In this document: piece by piece, positions 5,666-14,268 of the stretch
Numbering within the stretch: position 1 is the stretch's first letter
How the letters are laid out: each line of letters starts with the position of its first letter
IMG/VR virus record: IMGVR_UViG_3300028462_000071
Location: 1 to 20,008 of that record
Direction: 5' to 3' (one strand)
Length of the DNA stretch: 20,008 nt
Source: a virus
Translations under genes and position numbers: made by a program
Notes under the pieces: generated by a model
Told to the model about the DNA's origin: nothing
The model's input: only the letters and a program-made list of their open reading frames with translations
The model's database searches: none

Positions 5666-6882
5666 ACCGTCACCGTCGTGGTCAGGGTACGGCCGTCGCT
5701 GGTGAGGATCGTCAGCGTGTGCTGGCCAGGCGGCATCAGGTCGACCGGGAAGGAGACATTGCCCGCGCTGTCGGTGTAGCGCGTGGTCTCGCCATTCAGC
5801 GTAACGGCGCCTTGCGATATTGGCCGGCCGTCTTCGTCGATCAGGTTGATGATGCGCGAATCGCCTTGCGTCAGGATGCCGACGTTTGCGTATTGTTCCG
5901 GCTCGAGCTGGGTCGATTGCCGGACCATGCGCACCGCAGGAACTGGCCCGGCCGGCACGTCGAATTCGACGGCGCTGATACCGGTCACCAGGTCGACGCT
6001 TCGCCCCATCACGCGGAAGGTGCCAGCGATCGGCAAGCGCGCGTGATCCAGCGACAGGCCGTCCCCAAGCGCCAGCGTTCGCCGCACGCCGGCGATCGAA
6101 GCCCGCCACCCGGGCCGCGCGTCTCGTGTGTCGCTGCGGCGCCCCTGTGCGGCCACTGCGCCGGGGCAATCAAGCTGAACCGACTGCCGGGGTTCACCGT
6201 TCGCGAAATCGAATCGAAGCGTCAGGTCGTTTACAAGTTCGGCGACGTTGGCGGTCGCACCCAGATCGGGATAGCGGCGGTCAATGGTCACAAGGGGGAT
6301 AGGCGTATCACCGCCGGGATGCAGGATCGCCAGACCCGGCGCGTCAGGCGCGAACACGGCCGCGATACTGTCGCAGACCTCGCGCACGGCCGCCTGCACC
6401 GTCACGTCGGCCGACGTCAGGCTCCCCGCGACCACGATCCCGGCGCGCTCGCACTCACGCCGGAACAGTTCGATCTGCCCGGCGGTAACCGCCCGGCCCG
6501 CGATATTGGCCAGGATGTCCTGCACCACGTCCGCGGGGTTGACGATCAGAGCGCCAGTGTTCGCGTTCAACTTGCCGCGCCCACTCGCGACCGGTGTGGT
6601 GCCCTCGTCAATGCCGGCGTCAAATTCGACCACGGTCACCGCGTGTCCTGCGGTGTCGGTCGTGTTGCGCCAGACCCAGTTCGTGACGGGCTGACCATCG
6701 ATCAGGATCTCGTCGACGCTGAGCGATGCGTGATCCGCCCACACCCAGACGCGTCGGCCGGCTTCGTATTGGATCAGGTCGCCGCTGGTCTCGCCGTAGC
6801 GGTGCGGGATGGCCACGGCTTCGCGAAAGCTTTCCCAAGCCGAGGTAGTACGCAGCGGCAGTCGACCGGAATAGGGAGTCAC
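5662..6882 (-). CDS. Probable tail hub/tip protein with C-terminal Ig-like domain
   Basis: 406 residues from a GTG that overlaps the preceding stop as GTGA. The N-terminal third is beta-rich (RYGETSGDLIQYEAGRRVWVWAD). The middle part, NPADVVQDILANIAGR... RRECERAGIVVAG... VQAAVREVCDSIAAVFAPDAPG, resembles the adapter segment of siphovirus tail-hub proteins that begins with NPADVVRDLL-like words. The last 65 residues (LIDEDGRPISQGAVTLNGET... TDSAGNVSFP... PPGQHTLTI) form a carboxypeptidase-regulatory or Ig-like beta-sandwich often found at the ends of tail proteins. The position two genes after the large tail protein suits the distal tail end. The hub assignment rests on position and weak motif resemblance. 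Confidence 0.6.
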   Translation of the reverse strand: MTPYSGRLPLRTTSAWESFREAVAIPHRYGETSGDLIQYEAGRRVWVWADHASLSVDEILIDGQPVTNWVWRNTTDTAGHAVTVVEFDAGIDEGTTPVASGRGKLNANTGALIVNPADVVQDILANIAGRAVTAGQIELFRRECERAGIVVAGSLTSADVTVQAAVREVCDSIAAVFAPDAPGLAILHPGGDTPIPLVTIDRRYPDLGATANVAELVNDLTLRFDFANGEPRQSVQLDCPGAVAAQGRRSDTRDARPGWRASIAGVRRTLALGDGLSLDHARLPIAGTFRVMGRSVDLVTGISAVEFDVPAGPVPAVRMVRQSTQLEPEQYANVGILTQGDSRIINLIDEDGRPISQGAVTLNGETTRYTDSAGNVSFPVDLMPPGQHTLTILTSDGRTLTTTVTV

Positions 6883-7196
6883 GCCTCAATCTCCACGACG
6901 ACTTCCGCGCCGAGCGCGACGCTCTGCACGATGCCGACGAACAGCTCCCCGTCGACCGTATCAACTACCGCCGCCACGGCCCCCAGCGGGGGATCGGAGA
7001 ATAGCGCCGATGACTCGTTCGAGGCGTTGCGAAGGCTCACGCTGACGTTGGCATTCTCGCCGCCGATCGCCGATCGCACCTCGCTCACCGACTGCAGCAG
7101 ACCGTGCCGGGCCGACATGGGCGGAAGGCCGGACACGGCGCGCACGTCGCGGTAGAAATACCGAACCGGCACGCTGTCGATGCGGAGATAAATCAC
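6879..7196 (-). CDS. Small tail-module protein, function unknown
   Basis: 105 residues from a GTG at 7196, overlapping the stop of the large tail protein as GTGA and overlapping the next gene in the same way. No cysteines, membrane segment or recognised motif. Alternating hydrophobic residues (AAVVDTVDGELFVGIVQSVALGAEVVVEIEA) predict mainly beta-structure. Tight coupling on both sides places it in tail-tip assembly. It could be a small baseplate or connector subunit between the large tail protein and the hub-like protein. Confidence 0.7.
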   Translation of the reverse strand: MIYLRIDSVPVRYFYRDVRAVSGLPPMSARHGLLQSVSEVRSAIGGENANVSVSLRNASNESSALFSDPPLGAVAAVVDTVDGELFVGIVQSVALGAEVVVEIEA

Positions 7197-10100
7197 GGCG
7201 TCGGTTCGAGCTGCATCGTTAGCGCGAGGCGACGATGCGCAATGTCAGTCGGCTGGTAACCCATGATGTCGCTCACCTCCAGGTCTTGATCCGGGAAGAT
7301 GACCACGGCCGCCGCGGCTTCCGCGGTGTTGGGCACGATACCGAACCGGCGCTCGTCGTATTCCGTCGCGTGGCTCAGCATCGCGAGAAGCTCGTCGAGC
7401 GAGGTCTGAGTCAGCGCTTCGTGTTCGATGGTGCCGCCCTGCCCTGCACGGCTCACCGCCGACGGCAACCGATATCGCTTCGTCAGCCGGCCTAGTTCAG
7501 CGATGCCCGCGCGGATCTCAAGCTCCAGCGGTTCGCCCAACCAGAGCCAACTCAGCGATCCGGCCTGATTGATCGACACGCGATACTTCGCGCGCTCGCC
7601 CTCGATGGCGTGCCAGATGTTCTCAGCGCGCCACGGGATGACTTGACTCATAGGGGTCGTGGCGAAGTTGTCATCGCTGCCCTGCAACGTGATGACGGCA
7701 TTGCTCGGGATGAGGTGATCGGCCAGCATCACGCCGGCGATGGGCTCGGTACCGGCCGGCGTCACGGTCACGGTGGTGGATGCGGTCCACGCGAAGCGCG
7801 CATCTGTGGGCTGGCGCAAATTGTCGACACCGTTCACCGCTTCGGCCGTAAACGTCCACGTATCGCCCGCCGCCCAACTTGGCGAGACGCCAGGTGCGAA
7901 GACCGCGCTGAGGCCGTCACTCAAGGCAACGGCAGTCGACGGGATGTCCGCTGCGGCTGACCAAGCACCGGCATCCTTGCGCCAGCGGAAACGGGCAGCC
8001 TCGATCGACCACGACCATTGGTCGCCGAGCACGAACGCGATACCGCTGGGCTCGATCTCGAACTGGACGTTCGCATCGTTGGCTTCGCAGCGCCAGGTCA
8101 CGGTACCGTCGACCACAGTCAACCCGATCGTCGTCGGCCATGTCGGTTCCGAGGCCGCGCTCGTCCCCGCGACCGTCACCTGATACCGCTTGCCGTTGCG
8201 CGTCACCGGCCGGCGTTGCTGCCCGAGCGTGTACGCCGTCGACGCAGCCCAGGCCGCCACCGTTCCGCTGTAGGCAGTGGGCGCCGTCGTCAGCAACGCA
8301 TAGCTCGGCAACCGGCCGACGCCGCTGCCGACTACGGAGAACGTCAGCGTATCGTTGCCCGTCTGCCCTCCGCCAAATTCTAGCGGACTGGCGCGCGTAC
8401 TCTGCACCGTGATCGTGTCGCCCTGCTGATACGTCGGGATGCCGTTGACGTTCTCGATCGTGACCGTGATCTGATCGCCATGCGCGAGCAATTCGGGGCA
8501 GCCGAATCGGGGACCGACCCCGAACTCGCGCGTGCTGTGCGCCACGTCCACGCCATCGCTGTTTTCCAGCAGCGACGAGTGGTAGTAAACGCCGGTGAAC
8601 ATGGGCGCGTAGGATTCCGTCCCGAGGTACGCCCACCAATTAACCTCTGTGTCGATATCACGCCAGCAGCCATCCGAGCCGCTGGCGTCATCAAAATTTG
8701 CGGCCAACCCCGCAGCGATTTTGATTTCGGTCACTGCGCTGATGTAGCGCTCGTAGTAGATCTCATCGATAGCCAAGAGGGCGGTAGCTGAGTCACCGGC
8801 AACACGCGCCCATGTGGCCGTGCCGTCGGCAATGGTTCCACCCACGACGGCCACCGTGTGCCATGCCGGCACAGTCGCCGCCGTTGTGCCAGCGACCGTA
8901 ACTTTGAAATATATGCCCGGGTGAGTCAGCCCGGGGTCGGTGCTAGGGACGGACGCCAATACCGTTTGCCCAAGCACCACAGCTGCGGAGGTTGGCCAGC
9001 TAGTGCTAGAGCTGTATCCCACTCCGAGCAGATGGGTTGCATCGGTCTCCAACTGCGCCAGCAAGTCATCCCACATGCCGAGCGGCACCTTGCCGATGTT
9101 CGTCCAGGTCACGCCGCCATCGGCGACGGTCGCGCCGACGGTCGTCGGAAAGGCCGGTTGGGATGCGCCACTCGTGCCGGCCGTGGTCACAGCATAGCGA
9201 TAGCCGTTGACGGTGATCGGCGTGCGGATGACGTCGATCAGGTACGCGGTCGACGCAACCCAGATGGGTTCGACCAGCACGCCTTCGGGCAAAGCGTCCA
9301 AGCATTCCGCAAGCACGGCCGCGGCTTGCTTGATGTAGGTGATGTCCTGATCGATGGACGATGTGGCGCCAGCGGGAATGGAACGCGTATTTGACTGAAT
9401 AAACGTCTTAACGTACGCCGCCAACTTCTGTCGCCGTCGCGATAGCGAGGCTGTGGACACGGGTGTATCTCCTGTGGGGGTAATTCCTAGACAGGCCTGA
9501 TCTGGCCCTCCAATCATGCTGCCGGGCACATCGCATGCAGGGTCAGGCCGCGGCTGATATTCGAAAACCCACGAGCCAGCACGCCCTGCCGCGCCGATCG
9601 TTGCGCGATCCGCTTCGAACAGCGGCAGCGTCGTCAGCCCGTCCCAGTTCGGGCGAACGTATCGCACGCGAATCGACCCGCGATCCGCTTCGGAATCGGT
9701 GCCAGCCGCGGGAATCAGGAAGGTGTACCCGCTCGCGTCGTATGCGATGCCGCTGGTCGCTTCGGCAAGGTCGCCCGACACGTCGCCGCGCACACTCCAA
9801 CGCTCCGCCCCCGGGTCGCGCGTGTTCGCGCAGCGGATCACCAGGCGTTCGGTCGGAACCGATGCGCCGAGCACCATCCCGATCTCTGCGCTTTGAACGA
9901 ATGACGTGCCGTCGCGGACCAGGCTCACGATATACGGCTGGGTCCAGACGGAGAGTTCGGTCGACCCCTGCCCGTTGGGTTGCAGATCGTTGACGATCAC
10001 GCCGTCGACTTCGACCAAGGTCGAACTGTCGCGGATCTTCTGCAGGCAGTCGTAAACCGTCACGATGCCCGTCAGCGTGTTTGTCGTGATGCCGTCGGAA

Positions 10101-10798
10101 ATGACGACGCTACGCGTTCCGGTGATCGCATAGACCGGGGTGCCTCGCTCGATGCTGCGCAGTGGCGCCGGCGAAAAGCTGTAGGTGTAGTCGCCGTTGA
10201 CGAACTTGCGGTACTGGCGATACACCTGCGGGTCGAACCCAAAGCGCAAGCGCGGCGCCGTGGTCGGGATCGTGCCGTCAAGATTGATGTTCGGGGCGCC
10301 AAAGTTCCACTCGTCGCCGACGTACTCGTTCACCCCCTGCCGCAGTTCGGCTTGTAGCGCGTAGCTGGTCGCGGTCGACACCAGTCCGGTCGCGTTGATC
10401 GTGAGCGTGATGCTGTTGCCCGGCGTGCCGGCACTGCGGGCGCGAAGGGTCGCTGACTGGAACGGCGCGTAGGCTTTCCGGGTATCGGATCCAAGGTCTT
10501 CGAGCGTCACCGTGAATGTCTGTGCAGTCAGATCCGCGGCGGAAAGGTCGACCAGTTGGCCGTTGCCGACACCGACGAACACAGGCGCTGACACGCGCGG
10601 CGTGGCGCTGGCAAGGTCCACGATCTGAACATCGAAGGTCGAATCCTGCGCACCGGTGAAGCTGCCGGACAGTGCCACCGATCCGCCGCCGACCTTCTCG
10701 ACTCGGTCGCTGCGATAGACCGCGTCACTCGCGACGACGTTCAGCGCCGACAGCACCGCCGCGCGGACGATGTTGCGATCGTTGCCAAGGTACATCAT
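7193..10798 (-). CDS. Large phage tail protein with three repeated beta modules (1201 aa)
   Basis: The gene follows the tape measure gene with an ATGA overlap, the place of the distal-tail/central-tip proteins in siphoviruses. The N-terminal 450 residues are beta-rich without a motif I recognise. The middle contains modules of the form WxASTAYxxG... NGxxYxVTxAGTSxASxPxWPTTxGxTVxDGTxTW at about residues 513-569 and 850-905, with a more diverged copy near 600-665. A similar module occurs in the tail tube protein. They look like small carbohydrate-binding or decoration folds. The C-terminal 300 residues (SWAAGDTWTFTAEAVNGVDNLRQP... SDDNFATTP... LELEIRAGIAELGRL) again suggest beta-sandwich domains. 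Role: probably structural and possibly cell-surface binding; no enzyme motif is seen. Confidence 0.75.
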   Translation of the reverse strand: MMYLGNDRNIVRAAVLSALNVVASDAVYRSDRVEKVGGGSVALSGSFTGAQDSTFDVQIVDLASATPRVSAPVFVGVGNGQLVDLSAADLTAQTFTVTLEDLGSDTRKAYAPFQSATLRARSAGTPGNSITLTINATGLVSTATSYALQAELRQGVNEYVGDEWNFGAPNINLDGTIPTTAPRLRFGFDPQVYRQYRKFVNGDYTYSFSPAPLRSIERGTPVYAITGTRSVVISDGITTNTLTGIVTVYDCLQKIRDSSTLVEVDGVIVNDLQPNGQGSTELSVWTQPYIVSLVRDGTSFVQSAEIGMVLGASVPTERLVIRCANTRDPGAERWSVRGDVSGDLAEATSGIAYDASGYTFLIPAAGTDSEADRGSIRVRYVRPNWDGLTTLPLFEADRATIGAAGRAGSWVFEYQPRPDPACDVPGSMIGGPDQACLGITPTGDTPVSTASLSRRRQKLAAYVKTFIQSNTRSIPAGATSSIDQDITYIKQAAAVLAECLDALPEGVLVEPIWVASTAYLIDVIRTPITVNGYRYAVTTAGTSGASQPAFPTTVGATVADGGVTWTNIGKVPLGMWDDLLAQLETDATHLLGVGYSSSTSWPTSAAVVLGQTVLASVPSTDPGLTHPGIYFKVTVAGTTAATVPAWHTVAVVGGTIADGTATWARVAGDSATALLAIDEIYYERYISAVTEIKIAAGLAANFDDASGSDGCWRDIDTEVNWWAYLGTESYAPMFTGVYYHSSLLENSDGVDVAHSTREFGVGPRFGCPELLAHGDQITVTIENVNGIPTYQQGDTITVQSTRASPLEFGGGQTGNDTLTFSVVGSGVGRLPSYALLTTAPTAYSGTVAAWAASTAYTLGQQRRPVTRNGKRYQVTVAGTSAASEPTWPTTIGLTVVDGTVTWRCEANDANVQFEIEPSGIAFVLGDQWSWSIEAARFRWRKDAGAWSAAADIPSTAVALSDGLSAVFAPGVSPSWAAGDTWTFTAEAVNGVDNLRQPTDARFAWTASTTVTVTPAGTEPIAGVMLADHLIPSNAVITLQGSDDNFATTPMSQVIPWRAENIWHAIEGERAKYRVSINQAGSLSWLWLGEPLELEIRAGIAELGRLTKRYRLPSAVSRAGQGGTIEHEALTQTSLDELLAMLSHATEYDERRFGIVPNTAEAAAAVVIFPDQDLEVSDIMGYQPTDIAHRRLALTMQLEPTP

Positions 10799-13653
10799 GC
10801 CGAACGCCTCGCCATTGTCTCAAGTTTCGGTTTAATCATTCGCGCAAGTTGCTCCGCGATCTGGTCGGGAGTCCCGCCGATTACCGGGCCCTGTACATTG
10901 ATCGTCAGCGATAGCCCGCCAGAACTGACCGGGCTCGCGTTCGCAGGCCGCGGCGCACTGGCACCGGCGCTGCCCTGCGGTTGACTACCGCCAGCGTCTG
11001 ACGACTTCCCAGACGCGGCCCGGGCGATGCGCTCCGCCTCGATCTGACGCAAGCGTTCGAAGTGATTTCGTTCGGCCAGCCGCAGCGCATCGTCGGCTTC
11101 AGCGCGCGACGCATCGCCACCCTGCCGCCTAAGTTCCTCGATCTGCCTCTGGCGTTGTTCGAACCGACGCTGCTCGATCGCTTCCTCGTTGCCGGATCGC
11201 TGGTCGATTTCATCCTGTTCGGCTTCTGCCAGGGCGGCCAACGCGGCCCGCGCTTGGTTGGCGCTTTCCTCGATCTGCCGAATCTTGGCCGCCGCACGTT
11301 CGGCGCTGTCGGCCAGCGCGTCGAGGTCGGCTTGGTTCAGAAGGTCAAGCTGTCCAAGTCCTTCTCGCGCTTGGTTTGCGAAATCGAGCAGCGCGGATTC
11401 ACCCTGTCGTGCGGCCTGCGAGAAGGCGAACCCGGCACCTTCCCCGGACTCAGCGACTTCCTCGAACGAGCGCTGCATTTGTACTGCGGCCGCAAGCTGC
11501 GAGGCCACGGCGCGGTCTGTCGCAAGTTCGGCGCGCGCGATGCTTTCCGCCACGTCGCCCAAGCTGTGCGAGAGCCGCACGCTCGCGTTGTAGCTTTCCT
11601 TGAAAAACTCCGCCGCAACGGGCGAGATGGCAGAGAACTTCTGGAACACCGCGACGAGCTGGCCGAGGATGCCGCCGATCGCGGCGCCGGTCCCTTCGGC
11701 CGCGGCTGCGGTTTCTTCGTTGGCTGCCGCCGCCTTCTCAGCACCCTGCGCGATCTGGTCGAATGCCTGCGTCCCTTCCTCGGCCGCACCTTTGAGACTG
11801 GCCCGCGTGGTCTCGATCTCCTTCGTGACGCCGCGGATCTGCGCTTCGGTCAGCGCCAACTCGTCCTTGAGCGCCTTGATCTGATCGGTCGACGCGCCGT
11901 CCTTGAGGGCCGCGCTAAGTTGCCGCGAGATCAGCTCAGCCGTGCCCGCCAGCGAACTGCGCGTCGCTTCCATTGCCGCGATAACGCGACGTGCTTCGGC
12001 CTCTGCGGAGTCGCCTATCCCCTTGATGGCGCCGGACGCCAGGTCCGCGGCCTTCGTGATTTCTGCGGTCTTCTCGGCGGCCTTCAGCGCGCCCGCCGCA
12101 TACTCCGCTGCTGTGACCTTTCCCGCCCCGAACGCCGCCTTGAGCGCGGCCTCCATCTTCTTGACTTCGGCGACCGTCTGAGATGAATCCAGCGCCTTGT
12201 TGAACGCGGCACGGAAGCCGGTGGCGGTGACGTCGGCTTCGGTCGCCAGCAGTTCCAGCGCGGTGATGATCTTCTGGCCGGCCTCGGTAATCTCGATGCC
12301 AGCGTTCTGCGCGTCGACGCCGATGGTCTTGAAAGCTTCCGAGATCAGCTCGGTGCGCTTCGCTTCAATCGCGGTCTGGGTCAGCTCCGCCCGCAGCTTT
12401 GCGACAACGTTGGTGACGAGTTCGACTTCGTTGCGGATCGCGCTGAACGGCGTGATGATCCCAGCGATCGCGACTTCCGCCTTCTCCCCGGTGCCGGTGA
12501 GTTTTTCTACTCCGTCCGTGATTTCCTTCAACGCCTGCCCGGCGACGAACTTCATCTGCTTGAACGGCAGCGTCAGCTTCTCGAAGGCGTTTAGGAACGG
12601 GCCGACGATGACATCGGCCGATTCGATCAGCCGGAAGGTATCGCGCAACGCGCCGGTCAGTTGATCTATTTCGACGATCAACTCGGCGAAGTCGATATTG
12701 TCGACGAGCGCCTTAGCCGCTTCGATGCCAGACGCAAACGTCTGATTGAACGTGACCTTGAGCTTCTCGAACTCCGGCGAAGCGGCCAGCGCCGACACGG
12801 CCTCGTTGATGCTCGCGAACTGTTCGCGCGCCAGTTCCAGACTTCCGCCCTGCGCGATGCTGTTCTTGACTTCGTTCAGCGTGTCGCGAAGCTTGATCAG
12901 TTGTGAGTCGAGGTCTTTCACCTCATCCGACGCTGCCCCGGCACGCAGCTTGCCGAGCTCGGTCACAAGCAACTGGATGGAATCGGCGCCCAGCTCTCCG
13001 GTTTCCGCAAGCTTGCGTACCTCGTCGGAACTCTTGCCGAGCGCCTTGCCCAGCAGATCGAAGACCGGGATGCCTTTCTCGGTCAGCGAGACCAGCGCGC
13101 GCGTTCCGATCTCGCCCTTGATCGCCGCCTTGCCGAGCGTTTCGATCGTCCCGATCAGGTCTTGCGCTGAGCCGTCCGTCGCGACCGTGTTGTCGATCAG
13201 AGCCTGCAGCGAGCCGTCGAGCGGATCGAAGCCCGCACGCTTGAGCTTGACCGCAGCGTTGGCAATCTCATCGAACGAGAACGGCACGTCCTTTGCCAGC
13301 ACGCGCACTTTTTCCAGCGAGCGCGTTCCTTCGGCCAGCCCACCGAAGGCGGCCGAGAACTTCTTCCCGAGATCGTCGAACTGCTCGCCGGTTTCAAGAA
13401 CCTCGACGATGCCGTCTTTGATCGCACGGAACCCGACGACAACAGCTACGGCAGCAATGGCCGCGCCGAACTTCCGAACGCCGGCGGTGAGCGCGGAAAA
13501 GCCCGACCCCATCCGTGTGTTGCTGGCTTCCACCACGCGGCTGGTTTTGTCCGCATCTTCGCGCGCACCGCGCCAGGCATCGCCAATTTTCGACAGCCCA
13601 GCCGAGACCTGGTCTTTCAGCCGGTAGATAGTCTCGACAATCTTGTTTGCCAT
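10795..13653 (-). CDS. Tape measure protein
   Basis: Sets tail length and is threaded through the tail tube. 952 residues. A basic N-terminal helix is followed by a hydrophobic segment (about 62-75, FGAAIAAVAVVVGF). The tape-measure domain at about 85-240 contains the family's recognisable run KGEIGTRALVSLTEKGIPVF... SSDEVRKLAETGELGADSIQ. Long Ala/Glu/Gln-rich coiled-coil stretches fill 480-870. A Ser/Pro/Ala/Gly linker (SSDAGGSQPQGSAGASAPRP) precedes a C-terminal segment (LTINVQGPVIGGTPDQIAEQL) common in such proteins. At the usual ratio of about 0.15 nm per residue the tail would be about 140 nm long (inference). The start overlaps the stop of the gpZ-like gene as TGATG. Confidence 0.93.
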   Translation of the reverse strand: MANKIVETIYRLKDQVSAGLSKIGDAWRGAREDADKTSRVVEASNTRMGSGFSALTAGVRKFGAAIAAVAVVVGFRAIKDGIVEVLETGEQFDDLGKKFSAAFGGLAEGTRSLEKVRVLAKDVPFSFDEIANAAVKLKRAGFDPLDGSLQALIDNTVATDGSAQDLIGTIETLGKAAIKGEIGTRALVSLTEKGIPVFDLLGKALGKSSDEVRKLAETGELGADSIQLLVTELGKLRAGAASDEVKDLDSQLIKLRDTLNEVKNSIAQGGSLELAREQFASINEAVSALAASPEFEKLKVTFNQTFASGIEAAKALVDNIDFAELIVEIDQLTGALRDTFRLIESADVIVGPFLNAFEKLTLPFKQMKFVAGQALKEITDGVEKLTGTGEKAEVAIAGIITPFSAIRNEVELVTNVVAKLRAELTQTAIEAKRTELISEAFKTIGVDAQNAGIEITEAGQKIITALELLATEADVTATGFRAAFNKALDSSQTVAEVKKMEAALKAAFGAGKVTAAEYAAGALKAAEKTAEITKAADLASGAIKGIGDSAEAEARRVIAAMEATRSSLAGTAELISRQLSAALKDGASTDQIKALKDELALTEAQIRGVTKEIETTRASLKGAAEEGTQAFDQIAQGAEKAAAANEETAAAAEGTGAAIGGILGQLVAVFQKFSAISPVAAEFFKESYNASVRLSHSLGDVAESIARAELATDRAVASQLAAAVQMQRSFEEVAESGEGAGFAFSQAARQGESALLDFANQAREGLGQLDLLNQADLDALADSAERAAAKIRQIEESANQARAALAALAEAEQDEIDQRSGNEEAIEQRRFEQRQRQIEELRRQGGDASRAEADDALRLAERNHFERLRQIEAERIARAASGKSSDAGGSQPQGSAGASAPRPANASPVSSGGLSLTINVQGPVIGGTPDQIAEQLARMIKPKLETMARRSA

Positions 13654-14228
13654 CAGGTGACTCCGGCCTTCTTCAATGCAAACGCCACTTCGCGATCAAG
13701 CTCGATCGGCAGGCGTTGGTTCCATGTGTCGTCGCCGCGCTGCTGCACGGCATCGGAGATGTATTGCGAGAGCACGTTCGGGCCGTAGAGCTTCTTGATC
13801 GGCAGTCGGCCAACGTGCGGCGAACCGTACTGTTTGCTGCCAACGCCGACGCGGCCAAAGTAGTGACCGCCGAACTTGTCGGCACCGAACGCAGCACGTA
13901 GCACCGCGCGCGGGCCTTGCTTGAGAACCTTCACCGACACGCCACGCTTGGTCTCGCGCGTGCCGATGAATTCCCGCAGCGGAACGCCGCGCGCCTTCAC
14001 CTGGAACACGAGACTCAGGTTGCTGGCCGTCGGCTGCCCCTTGATCCGCAGCTCGTCCTTGATCGTGCCCGCCCGCAGGTTCACGGTCTGGGTAATTTCG
14101 CGCGACTGCCCCGCCTTGATCGACACGCCCACCCGCTTGAGCGCGCGCGCCTCGGCCACATGGATCTGCTGAGCCGCCTGCTTGTACGACTTGGCGATGT
14201 CGCCAAGTGCTTTCGTAATGAATGGCAT
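13653..14228 (-). CDS. Minor tail protein, gpZ-like
   Basis: 191 residues. The N-terminal helix (KSYKQAAQQIHVAEARALKRVG) and following basic beta-rich part (VKARGVPLREFIGTRETKRGVSVKV... KKLYGPNVLSQYISDAV) resemble the lambda gpZ / prophage minor-tail-Z family, which acts at the head-proximal end of the tail and is needed for correct joining or DNA positioning. The order differs from lambda, where Z precedes the tail tube gene; here it lies between tail tube and tape measure. The ATG at 14228 has no strong ribosome site, so its translation may depend on the upstream gene. Confidence 0.7.
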   Translation of the reverse strand: MPFITKALGDIAKSYKQAAQQIHVAEARALKRVGVSIKAGQSREITQTVNLRAGTIKDELRIKGQPTASNLSLVFQVKARGVPLREFIGTRETKRGVSVKVLKQGPRAVLRAAFGADKFGGHYFGRVGVGSKQYGSPHVGRLPIKKLYGPNVLSQYISDAVQQRGDDTWNQRLPIELDREVAFALKKAGVT

Positions 14229-14235
14229 GATGGAA

Positions 14236-14261
14236 GCCCGCGCCGAGTGAGCGACGCGGGC
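14236..14261. other. GC-rich hairpin between tail tube and gpZ-like genes
   Basis: GCCCGCG (14236-14242) pairs with CGCGGGC (14255-14261) around a 12-base loop. It fills the 40-bp gap after the tail tube stop. No T-tract follows on the minus strand. It may slow transcription or protect the abundant tail tube mRNA; this is inference. Confidence 0.5.
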
Positions 14262-14268
14262 GTCAGGG

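Noticed and set aside
5719-7155. Long plus-strand open frame (478 codons)
   Set aside because: Spans three minus-strand genes joined by GTGA overlaps; composition (Arg/Gly/Asp/His-rich) is that of an antisense shadow.
11062-12186. Plus-strand open frame (374 codons) inside the tape measure gene
   Set aside because: Antisense to an unambiguous tape measure coding sequence; no ribosome site or recognisable domain.
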